Below are positions 49,446-62,749 of a stretch of DNA of 64,000 bases, piece after piece. Numbering within the stretch: the first letter of the stretch is position 1; each line of letters opens with the position of its first letter. The notes below the pieces were generated by a model that saw only the letters and a program-made list of their open reading frames with translations, had not been told where the DNA came from and searched no databases. Source of the stretch: Cryptomeria japonica (taxonomy: Eukaryota > Streptophyta > Pinopsida > Cupressales > Cupressaceae); the NCBI RefSeq assembly GCF_030272615.1, contig NC_081407.1:435954230-436018229 (forward strand), in the 5' to 3' direction. Position numbers and translations under genes: made by a program.

Positions 49446-50417
49446 TTATCAACTTCCTGAAGTGGCAAAGAACGAACGATGGAGAAAGTTTTGAGATCTT
49501 TTCAAGACTGTTTTATTCAATGCAATGTGTTTGAACGGTCAGGATTAGACTGATTGTATTGATAACCTAAATGATTAGGGTTTAGGGTTTATGCTATCGA
49601 CCTATCTATTTCCTATAAGGTCGATGATGATTTGCATTGTGAAGTTGTTGGAAAATGTTGTGTGTGTATCCAAGTGAAGAGATACTAAAATGGTTCTGTC
49701 TTGGCATTGAGTGTTGTTAGCAGATCAATGTATTACCTATTGACTTCTAACCATTTCAATAGTTGGAAAATCCCTTAACCGGGTAGCTTTAACAGGCTTT
49801 GTGTAAATCCTTTAATAGGGTGACTCAAATTCATTGAGTTCTTCAAATCCTCTTGCGAGGTAACCTTTAGCAGGGTTCTCACCTTTAATCAAGTATTTAG
49901 CCATCCCTTAACTAGGTGATCCCTAGCAGGATCGATTCCTAGCAGAATGTATTGTAAAGTGCTTAACCAGACTAGGCTCCTAACAGAGCAAACTTTAGAA
50001 GAGTTCAAAGAACAACTTGTGGGTATTCATCCCCACCGTGGTTTTTCCCAATTGGGTTTCCACATAAAAAATCAGTGTGTCATGTGTGATGCTTTTTCAT
50101 GTGATGATTAGTGTTTTCCGTTAAGTGGTAATGCATGTTGATCCAGTGGTCTTTATATTTCTGATGTATTACTTGTTTATGCATATGGGTTAAGTGGAAA
50201 GGAGAGATTAGGTTGTGAGAAGATCTAAGTGTTACCATTTTATGTGTTTCATAGTCCCACTGTGTTTTACCGGTAGTGCCCTGTTTTAGATTGGTGACCT
50301 TGTTTACTAGTTAGTGCAGTCTTTGCAGTCAAAGTGGTTTAAGGAATTTTTTGTCTATACTGATTCACCCCCCCTCTCAGTATCTGTTGAGTACTTACTA
50401 TTCATCATTATTCATCA
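49446..50417 (+). repeat. Copia-B 3' LTR, right part
   Basis: Continues from ttatcaacttcctg and matches 36966-37965 to the end ttattcatca. It lacks about 60 bp present in the 5' LTR near 37200-37260 and carries its own copy of the ctttaac.ggt motif array at 49752-49990. Confidence 0.9.
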
Positions 50418-51614
50418 CCTTCTTCCTCTTATCGAGAGAAGAGGCCCGCTTCTCCTCGTGTTCAACCTAAACCTTCAACTATCAAGAAGAGAAACATTCC
50501 TACTTTTTTAAGTGTTCATCCTCCTCAGCGTTCCACTAAGACTCAAATAAATTGTTGTGCAAGAGAACGTCGACAAAGATTCTGTGTTCGAGCTCGTGAA
50601 GCTATCCCTCAAAATATTCAATCTCCTCATACTCCAACAGTTGACATGATTCCATTTTCTCCTAAGCAAGATGTTCAACCTACATCTCCAAATCAAAAGT
50701 TGCATAAAACATGTAATGGTTTTACTCCTATTCATGTTCTTGCTCCTCTTTCTCTAAACTTTTATGAAAAAATGGGTGAAAATTTTATTCATGATGGCAA
50801 TACAACTCTTAATGCTTCTGATAGTGAGTATGAATATGTTGATGTGGACAAGCATTTATCAACTGAATTTTCACAAACCCTAATCCTAGTTCCTATAATC
50901 AAACAAAGTGACTTACAACATCAGCATAGTCCTTGTTTGGATCTTGTGATTGCTCCATCTGTTGTGCTCGATGTCACTCCTCTAGCGTGTTTCTCCCCTT
51001 CCCAAAATATTGATCAGTAAGATTGAGAGGTGGATGTCATGCTAGATTAGCAATATTAGCACTATAGATCTTCTCTCTCTCCTTTCTTTCTCTTTTGTGA
51101 CCATTCTTCTATGTGTATCCATGTTCTTCTATTGTTCCCTTAATGTCTACTTGGGGATGATGTAAATCATTGAGATATTTTCTCGGTCTCTTTCATGTTG
51201 ACTCACAAGACATCCTCTCTTCCCTTTCTTCTAAGGTAGTGTCCTTCTTTGGGGAATGACGATTATTATATGCACATATACATACATGATATACATGAGT
51301 TATTTTTACAACATACTCACATTTTACTTCTCGATACTTAGAATTACTTAGTGAACTTTATATTTCTTTGTAATCTTTGGTATCCTTGCTTTCATGACTC
51401 ATAGTGAGTGGAAATTTTCTACTTGTAGTCATGGTTCTCCCCTTCTCAATCTTCCCTTTTACTTTTTCAATCAAAGTCATAAGATCCTAAGTCCACTGGG
51501 GGCTTGGTGCATCTTGGCTCCTTGACATGGTAGAAGTCTTTTTCAATCTTGTTTCATTGTACTTTACCGATAGTATTAGCGTACGCTCATACTCTCGCTA
51601 AAGTGGAGGCTAAA
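50418..51614 (+). pseudogene. Gypsy-E plus copy, C-terminal and 3' UTR part
   Basis: Continues Gypsy-E beyond Copia-B. 50418-50640 reads as a basic Pro/Arg-rich segment, and the ORF 50646-51020 contains SEYEYVDVDKHLSTEFSQ and DLVIAPSVVLDV, paralogous to the minus copy at 35054-34815. 51021-51599 is non-coding 3' UTR, with tcttctctctcctt pyrimidine runs. A purine tract agtggaggctaaa ends at 51614. No pol domain is present between protease and LTR. Confidence 0.7.
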
Positions 51615-52683
51615 TGTAGTATCATAAAATTGTGACCCTAGCAATTCTTGACCGCATTAGGGTCCTCACGCATGCAAAATTGAATCCCCTATCCTAATGA
51701 GAGACCAGAGACTGCTCAACCCTCAGAATGTGCTTCTCCCTTGGCCTTTGCACCACCCTGTCTGCACTATGCCCTGGAGAAAGGGGCAGGACAGGGGCAT
51801 GGTTCCCCTGTCTCTCCTAGGATAGGGGTGTGTTTCCCTTTTCCTCCCAGGATAGGGGTGTGGTACCCCTATCCCTGCCCTATTTTGGGGTAGGACCCTT
51901 TCTTGAGCTTTCATTGTAGGTTGTGCAATGAGCAAGAAAACTTCCTCGATGTCGACCTATGATGAAAATCAGTTTCATTAACTCTAATTGACATGTATTT
52001 AAGTTGCATTTTCCCTCTCATTTGGATAGGTTGGAAAAAATTGGATGAGTGGGAAGTTTACATGAGATCAAGCATTCAAGAGCATTCAAGAATTCAAGCA
52101 TTCCTTTCCAGCTTTGAGCATTCTCAAGTCTCTCTTCAAGGCTAGGTGTTGCATTCAAGTCAAAGATTCAACCATTGAAGAGGAGATTCATTCCAACATT
52201 CAATTCCACACAAGAAAATCTCCCTACATTCTATCTACAACCTCCCTTGAGGTGATTTACATTACAATTTTTTGGTTACATTTACTTGCAAGTACTTTCT
52301 TTTATTACTTGGTTAATTCCAAAATTGGGGTTTGACCTGAAGCCAAACCCTCAATCCCAACCCATTATCCTCTCTTTTTTGTGTGTAGGTTGCAGGTGCA
52401 CAGCTGTACTTTTGGATTTGGACTCCATTTGCAGAGGCGAAAAAACCCTTTTCATTTTGCGGATTTTTTGGAGGACCGTGTACATTCCCGCCGCGGTCCA
52501 GACAATTTTTTCTCAAATTCACAGGGTGGCTTCATCTCAACATATTACTGCCAAATCTAGGTGCATAGCTTCATCCCACACTCCAATCTCAACTTATAAT
52601 CAGTTCTTTGTCACTTTTTCACTTAGTCTCTATACATAATTCAATCAATTCCTTTCTATTTCAAATAAGAAGAGGGGATTAGC
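51615..52683 (+). repeat. Gypsy-E 3' LTR, left part
   Basis: Starts TGTAGTATCATAAAATTG after the purine tract. 51755-51900 holds three diverged copies of a GC-rich ggataggggtgtg unit, the counterpart of the GC blocks in the family-F LTRs. Interrupted at 52683 by Copia-A' and continues at 59404. Confidence 0.75.
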
Positions 52684-53770
52684 TGTTAGGTCCCGAGAAG
52701 GACAACTGAGAGGGGGGGTGAATCAGTTGTGAACCGGTTGTCAATAAATTGTAAACCAAATGAAAATTATTCCAACTTAAACTTAATGTTGGTAAACCAA
52801 ACTTAAGTGTCGGTAAAATAGGTTAACATATATAGCAATACTGGTATAACTTAATGCATGAAACATAAAGAGAAACAACATCCACAACACATAGCACAGA
52901 TATTTTGACGTAGAAACCCAGTAAGGAAAAAACCATGGTGGGAAACCTTAACCACAATCAAATGATTCTACTGCAGATAGTATGTGTATACAAATGGGGT
53001 CTGCACATGCAAAAAGGCTAACTGCCTAGAGCTCACTGCTCAATCACAAAATAGGAGTCACACTGACTACATAATTGGATGGTTAAATCCAATGATAATG
53101 TGCTGCTCAAAATAGCATCTCCAATGCTAGATTCAGTACCAGTTAAGCTATGAATATGAGTATCAAAACACCTTCATAACCTTCCTTCAACCTTCAAATA
53201 ATGTCTGCATGATTCGCACAAGGATCTGCTTATTTTCACTCTTCAATATTCGAATACACTCATACCATAATCATATCCCATATCTCGATCTTCAAAAATA
53301 TTTTACAATCATTTATACAAAACCTAAGACCAAATGAATAGGTCGGCTCACTAAAGATATTACATTTAAATCAATTACAAATAAGTCTTGATGCGATACA
53401 ACATGTCGGCTCAATACAATATCCAATCAATAAACAATCTCCATAACATGTTGTGCTGATCTAGAGTACCGATCCATAACCTAGACCTATCTGTCAGTAA
53501 AGGAAAATCTATCAACCCGATTAGACCAATAAGAAAAATACCAAATCCAAACTTCCAATTCATGTCTTCGACATAACAAAATGATCCCTAGATGATAACA
53601 AGTTATCATCGCTGCCAATGAACCATATAACCTATTGATGAACACATACCAGTGACTGCATAATCCACTAACCATACCGGTGAATATAATGTAAACCTCC
53701 AAGAAGACAAGTGTTAACATCAATGACAAAACCAATGCAACACATGACAAAGTCATCCATAATACCAACA
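52684..53770 (-). repeat. Copia-A' 3' LTR
   Basis: 1087 bp. Minus-strand start TGTTGGTATTATGG, end CTAACA; adjoining pyrimidine run atctcctcctttggc at 53771 is the complement of the purine tract. Confidence 0.9.
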
Positions 53771-54150
53771 ATCTCCTCCTTTGGCATCGATAGCAACACT
53801 AGATGGAAAAACATCTAAGTGGGAAAAACAGAATGCTAAAACCAGTAAACCAATCGATCTCCCAAAGATAGATCAACACAAAGTTTATTATAGAACCAAA
53901 ACCAAAAATACATATATCCAAAGATTATATCTCTTCCTCAATGAATAATCTCTCCCCTAATGAATAATTTTTTCCATAGATATATCTCCCCCTTTGACAT
54001 CAAATGCCAAAGTAGTTAAGAATTCAAAACTTAACATTATGCCAACTACTCTCCTTGAGAAGTAGCTCTCCTCCATCAAAGCCGAAAAAAGATTTTTATG
54101 TTTAGTCCCTGTCGGTTTGATGCCAATCTTCAACATCTAAGTCTTTGCTG
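53771..54150 (-). other. Copia-A' 3' UTR with purine-tract repeats
   Basis: Complement of purine tracts at 53771-53785, about 53950 (tctcccctaatg) and 53984-53996 (atctccccctttgac). No gene. Confidence 0.6.
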
Positions 54151-57100
54151 GTGGGGAAATTGCCCCAAGCTACTCTCTGAGATATTCAAATGTTTCCTTA
54201 GGAAAAGACTTTGTAAAGATATCTGCAATTTTCTCTTTAGTATTCACATAAACCAATTTCACTTCATTTGCTTTAACATTCTCTTTCAGAAAATTATACT
54301 TAATAGAAACATGTTTTGTCTTAGAGTGAAATACCGGATTCTTTGATATATCAATTGCTGCTGAATTGTCACAATAAATAATTATTGGTTCTTTGCATTT
54401 TACCTTTATATACTTCAACATTTGCTTGATCCATAATACCTGAGTATAATTAGTTGTTGTTGCAACATATTCTGATTCTGCTGTTGATAGTGATGTACAA
54501 CTTTGTTTGTTTCTGATCCATGAAATCAATCTGCTACCAAGAAAGAATGCACCACCAGTGGTACTCTTTCTATCATCTACATCTCTTTCCCAATTTGCAT
54601 CGATGTATGCACATAAATCAAAATTTTCATCTTTAGGATACCATAAACCAAGATTTGTTGTGCTTTGTAGGTACCAGAAAATCTTTTTTACTGTTGATTC
54701 ATGATTTTCTTTAGGTTTGCTTTGAAATATAGATACAATACATACTGCATTCATTATATCATATCTTGTTTGTGTCAAATACAGTAAACCTCCAATCATA
54801 TATTTGACCTTGTTGGATTAATAGAAGTTGAATCATCCTTCAATGTCAATTTATCAGTTCTAGTCATAGGAGTACTTACCGGTTTGGAATTCTCCATACC
54901 AAATTTCTTCAAAAGTTCCTTTAAGTACTTTGTTTGACATATGAATATACCTTTATCTGTTTGTGAAATATGCAAACCTAAAAAGAGTTTTATCTCTCCA
55001 ATCATAGCCATTTTAAATTTTTTGTGCATCTGGTTAGCAAAGTCCTTACATAATCCATCTTCACCTCCAAAAATGATATCATCTACAAAGACTTCAATAA
55101 CCAAAATATCATCATTGGTAACTTTGTAATTCAAATTGTTGTCAGCATTACCTTTTGTGTAACCAAGCTTCAAAATATATTTATCCAATCTAGCATACCA
55201 AGCTCTGGGAGCTTGCTTTAATCCATATAAAGCTTTCCTTAACCTGTAAACCATATCCTTATTATCTGTCAAAGAAAATCCATTAGGTTGTTCAATGTAA
55301 TTTTCCTCCTCGAGATCTCCATTCAAAAATGCGCATTTTACATCCATTTGATAAACTTTATAGTTCTTATGAGCTGCAAATGCAGGAAATAGTCTAACTG
55401 CCTCAATTCTGGCTATCGGTGCAAAGGTTTCATTATAATCAATTCCTTCTTTTTGTGAATAATCTTTACAAACTAATCTTGCTTTGTTCTTGATTACTTC
55501 TCCATCTTCGTTAAGTTTATTCCTATATACCCATTTAGTTCCAATTACATTTTCGTCTTTAGGCCGGGGAACTAATGTCCAAGTGTTGTTCTTTTCAATT
55601 TGTTCTAATTCATCTTCCATTGCTTTTATCCAATGTTCATCCTTACATGCTTCAATAATAGATGTTGGTTCAGATTGAGAAATTAAACATACCTCTTCAT
55701 TTGCCAGTCTTCCTCTAGTCATAACACCTTGATTCATGTTTCCAATTATCTGATTCTTTGAATGATTCAATCTTACATACCTCGGTTTATTCTGATTTAC
55801 ATTCACAGGTTGTTGTTCTTTAGTCAATGTTGAGTTTTCTAATGATGTCGGTGTGACTGGGTCTTCATTCTGTACCGGTGCAATCTGTGTCAATTCATCT
55901 ATAATCATTTCAACTATTGGTTCTATAGATCTTGAATCCCTCTAAAGTGTTCATCTATCTTCACATCAGTACTCTCAATGATTTTTTGTAACCTTTTATT
56001 ATAACATATATGCCTTGCTTTTAGGTGAATAACCAAGAAATATTCCTTCATCACTTCTAGGATCAAACTTGCCAATATACTCATCTCTTCTAATATAACA
56101 TTTGCTTCCAAATATTTTGAAGTAATTAAGAGTAGGAATATGACCAAACCATAGTTCATAAGGGTTCTTACCGGTTTCACTTTTGATGTGAACTTTGTTG
56201 AAAGTATAAACCATTGTATTCACCGCTTCTCTCTAGTACACATGAGGTAGATTTACTTCCATTAACATTGTTCTTGCTACATCTAGAATAGTTATGTTCT
56301 TCCTTTCCACAACTCCATTCTGTTGGGGTGTCTGGGGTGCTGATAGTTGTCTTTTGATTCCATTCACTTCATAGAATGCATTAAGTTACCTTGGTGTAAA
56401 TTCTCCTCCTTGATCTGATCTCAAACATTTGATTTTCTTGTCGATTTCATTCTCTACCATTTCCTTGAATATATTGAATCTTCCAAAAGCTTTTGATTTC
56501 TCTTTGAGAAAAGTAACCCAACATATCCTAGAATAATCATCAATTATTAGCATAAAGTATCTATATCCTTGTAGAATTCTTGTTCTTGCTGGACCACATG
56601 AATTAATATGAATTAAATCAAGAATATTATTTGATTTCTCAATAATGCTCTTAAATGTTGTCCTAACTTTCTTTTCCATTTGACATTCCTTACATATCGG
56701 ATTATGAGGTTTCACAATCTTAGGTAAATCCCTTACTGCCTTAGTTGAACTGATCTTTACAATGCAATCAAAATTCACATGACACGGTCTTTTATGCCAT
56801 AACCAACTTTCATCAATGTGTGCAATCAAACATGTTTTATTACTAGTATTCAAATGAAAGATATTACCTTTAGTCAAATTACCTATTGTAATCTCCAATC
56901 CAGTTCTGTTTATGATTTTGCATTTCCCATTCTTCTATTGTAACTGAAATCCTTTCTCCACTAACTGACCAACACTCAAAAGATTATGCTTTAAACCTTC
57001 TACATAATAAATATTGTCAGTATTGTGCTTACCATCCAAAGATATAGTGCCTTTTCCTTTGATTAAACAAGCTTTATCATCTCCAAACCTTACTAGACCT

Positions 57101-58257
57101 CCATGAATTTCCTGAAAAAATAAGTATTTGCTTTTATCACCAGTCATATGATGCGAGCATCCACTATCTATAATCCATTCATCTTTTTCTTCAATTTTTG
57201 TTGCTAGTGCCTGCTCTACCAGTTTGACAATAGGTGTCGGTTGATCTTCCTTTATTGCAACAAAAGCCCATCCGTTATTTGTTGGATCTTCATCTGAATC
57301 ATCTATAACACCTTCATCTGCATAATAACATGACTTATCTATGTTTTTCTTAAATCTATATCTCTGATATTCAGGGTTAGGCTTATATGATCTTTTTGCT
57401 TCCTCTCTTAATCTTGCATGTCTATCAAGACATCTAGATGCCATATGACCAAATTTGTTGCAATTAAAACATTTGAAAGGTGCTTTACCTTCATACTTAC
57501 TTCATGTTGGACCTATAGGCATCTTCCTTGCAAATAGTGCTTCAAGTTCTTCAAGATCTTTTGCATAAAGTGCTTTCCAATCAGTTTTGTCAGATGATGA
57601 TGATAATGATGCTTTGAAAGCTAACTAGGTCTTTATAGTAGCAATAGGACCAAATTCCTCAAGTTCAAATGCTGAAAGTTTTCCAACCAAAGTATCTCTA
57701 GAAACTGAAGTATTAGGCATTGTTCTCATTTCATTAATAGTAGTTACTTTCATTTTGTAAGCTGGTGGCAATTCTCTTAAAACTTTAGACACAATTTCAT
57801 CTTCATTTAAGGATCCTCCACAACATTGTATTACTAAAATAATTTCATTAACTCTTTCCATAAATGCGGAAATTCTTTCATCTTCTTCCATTTTCAAGTT
57901 TTCATACCTAACACGGTAACATTTTAATTTTGCAATTTTGATAGTGGTATCTCCTTCATTCAGTGTTTCCATTTTATCCCAAATAGCTTTAGTAGTAGAT
58001 CGTCTTGATAATCCCATGATTTGTTGATCTGATAATGTGCTCAAAAGTGCTTCTCTTTCTTTTCAATCATTGTCCATATCCTTAGCCAATGTTGGTGGAA
58101 GAGGTTGATTTGGAATAGGAGCAACATAGCCATTATTAGTAACATCCCATATATCTCTTCCAATGCAGTTCAGATGTGTTTCCATTCTGATCTTCCATAT
58201 GCCATAGTTGGTTCCATCAAGCTTCAGACTGTCCTTCCTAAAAATATTTATTGCCAT
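54151..58257 (-). pseudogene. Copia-A' gag-pol polyprotein
   Basis: Minus-strand reading from MAINIFRKDSLKLDG (58257). Gag has a stop near 58060; the knuckle CFNCNKFGHMASRC is complete; protease WIIDSGCSHHMTG is intact. Integrase keeps the second Asp in LRSDQGGEF, but the first segment reads LIHINSCGP, so that Asp is lost. A frameshift pair lies around 55920-56010. The RT ORF 55908-54796 is the longest intact pol piece in the window, with [11 protein letters not shown] and FVDDI. A further shift near 54800 leads into RNase H (YIDANW, first Asp position kept) ending about 54151. This is the least damaged Copia here, yet still not functional as it stands. Confidence 0.9.
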
Positions 58258-58301
58258 AGGATCTCCTCAAGTTGTTAGGCTTTTGCAAAAAGAGGACTTT
58301 T

Positions 58302-58313
58302 ATTTGATACTAA
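58302..58313 (-). other. Copia-A' primer binding site, decayed
   Basis: Minus-strand TTAGTATCAAATAAAAG in place of TTGGTATCAGAGC: two G-to-A changes and one C loss-type change, at the expected position after the LTR. Confidence 0.65.
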
Positions 58314-58314
58314 T

Positions 58315-59403
58315 TGTTAGGTCCCGGGAAGGACAAATGAGAGGGGGGGTGAATCAATTGTGAACTGGTTGTCAATAAATTGTAAACCAAATGCAAATTA
58401 TTCTAACTTAAACTTAATGTCGATAAACCAAACTTAAGTGTTGGTAAAATAGATTAATAGATATAGAAATATCGGTATAACTTAATGCATGAAACATAAA
58501 GAGAAACAACATCCACAACACATAACATAGAGATTTTGATGTGGAAACACAGTAAGGGAAAAACCACGGTGGGAAACCTTACCCACAATCAGATAATACC
58601 ACTGCAGATAGTATATGTATACAAATGGGGTCCGCACATGCAGAAAGGCCAACTACCTAGAGCTCATTGCTCAATCATAAAATAGGAGTCACACGGACTA
58701 CACAATTGGATGGTTAAATCCAATGATAATGTACTTCTCAAAATAGCATCTCCAATGTTGGATTTAGTACCGGTTAAGCTTTGAATATGAGTGTCAAAAC
58801 ACCTTCATAACCTTTCTTCAACCTTCAAATAATGTATGCGTGATTTGCACAAGGATCTGCTTATTTTTTCTCTTCAATATTCAAATACACTCATAGCATA
58901 ACCATATCCCATATCCCGATCTTCAATAAGATCTTACAATCATTTATACAAAATCTAAGACCAAATGAATAGGTCGGCTCACTAAAGATATTATATTTAA
59001 ATCAATTACCAATAAGTCTTGATGCAATACAACATGTCGGCTCAATACAATATCCAATCAATAAACAATATCCATAATGTGTCATGTTGATCTGGAGTAC
59101 TGGTCCATAACCTAGACCTATCTGCTGGTAAAGGAAAATTTGTCAACCTAATTAGACCAATAAGAAAAACACCAAATCCAAACTTTCAATCCATGTCTTT
59201 GACATAACTAAATGATCTCCAAATGATAACAAGTTATCATCGTTGTCGGTGAACCATATAACCTATTGGTGAACACATACCAATGACTGTGCATAAGCCA
59301 CTAACCATACCGGTGAATATAATCTAAACCTCCAAGAAGACAAGTGTTGACATCAATGATAAAACCAATGCAAAACATGACAAATTCATCCATAATACTA
59401 ACA
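58315..59403 (-). repeat. Copia-A' 5' LTR
   Basis: 1089 bp, close match to 52684-53770, minus-strand start TGTTAGTATTATGG. Confidence 0.9.
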
Positions 59404-59612
59404 TTAACTTATCATTCCCATTTCATTCAAAATTCTATCTTCTTCTTTGGAGGTTGAATCTGGTGAATTTCCACCCCCCCCCCCCTCTTCCAATGTAATT
59501 GCATGAGAAGTGTTTGAAGAGAAATCCATAGTGAAACTCCCATCTCTCCTTGGAGGGAAATGGTAGTTTTCCTTTTGATCTCTAATTCACACATTTTTAA
59601 CCCACCATTACA
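59404..59612 (+). repeat. Gypsy-E 3' LTR, right part (probable)
   Basis: Continues the LTR interrupted at 52683 and appears to end at cattaca (59612). It is followed by ttttggtgac, like the TTTTGGTGA after the family-F LTR. Contains a C13 run at 59474. The end point is tentative because Tat pol sequence begins within about 20 bp. Confidence 0.5.
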
Positions 59613-59624
59613 TTTTGGTGACAT

Positions 59625-61091
59625 TACACTAGCAAACCTCTTATTATTTACATATCAGCTATAGAGGTATCACTAGGAGAATTGTTAGCACAAGAGGATT
59701 CAACGGGCAAGGAAAGAGAAATATACTACATCAATAGGACATTGAATGGGTACAAGCTCAACTTCAAATTCATCAAAAAAGCTTGTTTGGCAGTGGTGTT
59801 CACTTCTCAAAACTTTTGCCACTACATGCTAGCTCACACAATCAAGCTAGTAGCAAACATTAACCCATTAAAATATCTTCTTAGCAAAGTCATTCTCATA
59901 GGTAGGTTAGCTAAATGGGTCATGATTCTAAGTGAGTTTGACATTTACTACATGGACAGAAGAGAAATCAAAGGTCAAGCTATCACTAATTAGCTAGCAG
60001 AAGCACAATTACAAGACAGGCATCCCATCCATGTGGAATTTATAGATACAGATATTCTCACAATATCAATAAAACAATGGGTCTTGTACTTTGATGGATT
60101 GTACACACAACATGGATCAAGAGTCGATGTTCTATTCATCACTCCAGAAGGACACACTATTCCTAAATCTTACAGATTGATGTTTCCTTGCACAAATAAT
60201 ATTATTGAGTACGAAGGTCTGGTCACAGGAATCAAAATGGTTGTAGAGTGGAAGATCATAGAGTTGAGAGTCTTTGGAGACTCACAATTTATCATTAATT
60301 AATTTAATGATGATTATCAGACAAAAGACGACAAACTGATGCCCTACAAATGCATGGTGGATGATTTCAAAAAGTACTTTATGGACATCAAATTCAAAGA
60401 GATTCCAAGGTTGGACAACAAAGTTGTAGACATCATGGCAACCATTGCCTCACTCCTGTAAATAACAGACCAACAAAATCGTTATGAGTTCCTGGTGGAA
60501 AAATTGTTTTCTCTTGCCTACGATAATTATGAATACCAAGTCATATGCCATATAGTCAATTCCGACTCACCCCTCTATGGAAAGATCTACACTTACCTAA
60601 AATACAATATCCTTCCACTAGATCTATCCTGAAACTAGAAATGCAACTTTATTTGTCAAGCAGCCTAGGAGACCCTAACCGCTGATACACTTTACCACAG
60701 AGGTCTCAATGGTACTCTTCTTCGGTGCTTGGATTGTAACAAATATGAAATTGCCTTGCATGAACTTCATGAAGGTATTTGTGACACACATTTGAGTTCT
60801 CCTACTCTTGCCAAGAAACTTCTAAGGATGGGTTATTATTGGTCGACCATGGAAAAGGAATTGTATAAGTTTGCCAGAAAATGTCCAAAATGCCAAATTC
60901 ATGACAATCTCATACATGCACCAGCATAAGAGCTGCAACCATTCACCACATCATGGCCATTTTTTTAATAGGGACTCGACCTAGTGGGAAAAATTAATCC
61001 TTCCTCATCAAATGGACATAATTTTATCATCACAGCCACTGGGTTATTTACAAAGTGGATAGAGATTGTTCCATTAACTACTGTTACCAGC
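59625..61091 (+). pseudogene. Tat-type Gypsy pol fragment with dual RNase H
   Basis: Plus-strand reading. The RT tail/RNase H runs from KPLIIYISAIEVSLGELLAQ (about 59634) through LKYLLSKVILIGRLAKW to KGQAITN (59993). A second, archaeal-type RNase H follows at 60033-60302 (WVLYFDG, NNIIEYEGL, FGDSQFIIN), the hallmark of the Tat lineage. The integrase zinc finger is at 60729-60929 (HEGICDTH...CPKCQIH) and the start of its core near 60970-61091 (GLDLVGKINPSSSNGHNF, TKWIEIVPLT). Stops occur at about 59993, 60300 and 60930-60970. The RT palm and the rest of the integrase are missing; the right break is the family-F LTR at 61092. Confidence 0.88.
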
Positions 61092-62749
61092 TGTGTAGGG
61101 GAAAAAGTGAGACTAAGTACAAAAACCCTAATCCCACTCTCATACACACTCATGGAATACGAAAGATCCTAGGGAGGTAATGCACGTTGGCTACTTCTTA
61201 TGAGAAAGAGAGATCCATGGATTAGCTCTTAGGTTTTCTATTCCTTTGTTGTAAATGAGAGAGGAATGATGCAAAATGCAATCTAACCTAGAAAGCAAGT
61301 AAGCAAGCTAATCCTAATCTAAGAATGCATATCAAAGAACAACTGATACACTGTTGTAAACTAAAAATTAGAAGGTAAAATTAGAGGTGCACCTGTGTCT
61401 GAAATCTGAGCAGAAATGTCAGGAACTAGGGTGCCACGTCGATGTCCTGATTCTACAATTTTGGAGCTGCAACTAACAAGAGGGATTCTCAGATTTCCAA
61501 AGCATCATTTTGTCAAGTCCTATTGACAGAGGGCAGGACCATGGGGCCATGCCACATTCTTGGGTAGGACCAGAGCATCATGCCCCTATCCTTGATAGAT
61601 TTCTACACTTGTGAGACTTCTAAATGGTGTTGATGCATTTTCCAGATCTGAAACTGCCTCCGGATGCCTGTTTCTGCACTTGCAATTCAAAAGGGAAGGT
61701 TTGGGGTGGCTATATAGGGTTTTTCCTTATTCAAACCCTCATGTTTGTGATTTACACCTCCACAAATAGCCGATAATGTACTGAAAATGTGTGTGCAATA
61801 ATCTTGTGTGTCTGCAAGATCCTAAGAATGAAAGTAAACAACCTAGAGCAACCCTAAAGAGTAAACCCTAATTTCCTATAATTGACAAAGTAAATTCTCT
61901 AAATCCACAATGCAAAGCGATCTAAAGCATGAATATGAATCAAAATGAATCTTATGCAAAGACATGAAAACAACATGAAACCATACCCAACCCCAAGGGA
62001 GAGGTACAAGCCAATTGTCAGTCGATGATCTCCTATTGTTCTTCTACATCTTTAAAAGCCCCCAATTGATAAAATGATACTTGATGAATGTTTGATGGAT
62101 GAATGTTGAATTTTGTTGAAGACTTCAAAGATGTACTCTTTCATAGCAAAAAATGCTCCAATACTCCAAAAACCTATTCTTAGATTTTTAGAAGAAAACC
62201 CCTTCAAACAAAGAAAGAGAGCTCTTAAGTATGAAACCCTATATCTTAATTTCATGTTTAGGATGACCTAGGATTTGAATTTCTTGCAGATATTTTGGGG
62301 TTAAGCATTATTATATCATAGGATTGTGCTCTTGAAATTTTGGGAAAAAATTTGCGGACCATGTGCATTCCCACCACGATCCAAACAACTTTTCGCCAAA
62401 TTTTTGGGGTCGTTAGATATGATGATATTAGAGTGCATCCCAAAGTTACAGTTGATTTCAATATGTTTTGATATGCGAAATCAAGCCTAAATGGTCAAAA
62501 TAAGACATAATCAAGGTTTATGATTAAATGATTTATTGGAGAAATAAAATGAAAAGGGGCATGCTTAGGGTAAAGGGCCCACCTTTATAATGTGAAGTGA
62601 TGAGACATGACCTTAGATTTAATTAAATTATTTAATTAAATCCTTAAAAGGGAATTAGAAATGCAAGATACAAGACACACTAAGGCAGGTGCTAACCTAA
62701 GTGTGAAATTATACCACCCTAGCAAGGGTGTACAGTTTATGACACAACA
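61092..62749 (-). repeat. Gypsy family-F 3' LTR, copy 2
   Basis: 1658 bp. Minus-strand start TGTTGTGTCATAAACTG, end CCCTACACA; aligns throughout with 3402-5041. The purine tract on its right shows it is the 3' LTR of an element whose interior lies to the right. It interrupts the Tat integrase core. Confidence 0.85.

Larger units (their letters stand above)
36551..50417 (+). mobile_element. Copia-B, with Copia-A inside its 3' LTR
   Basis: LTRs 36551-37965 and 42366-42784 plus 49451-50417; coding region 38037-42124. Flanking 5-mers cctcc (36546-36550) and ccttc (50418-50422) agree at four of five bases. Without Copia-A it is about 7.2 kb. It interrupts the Pro-rich segment of Gypsy-E. Confidence 0.88.
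52684..59403 (-). mobile_element. Copia-A' on the minus strand
   Basis: 6.72 kb with LTRs at 52684-53770 and 58315-59403. Flanking 5-mers are ttagc (52679-52683) and ttaac (59404-59408), four of five bases matching. Same family as Copia-A. Inserted in the Gypsy-E LTR. Confidence 0.92.

Noticed and set aside
53487..53771. 94-codon minus-strand ORF in the Copia-A' 3' LTR
   Set aside because: Lies wholly inside the LTR; the matching region of other Copia-A LTRs is closed.
59427..59624. Minus-strand ORF with Gly-rich stretch
   Set aside because: Its Gly run is the translation of a C13 homopolymer in the Gypsy-E LTR.
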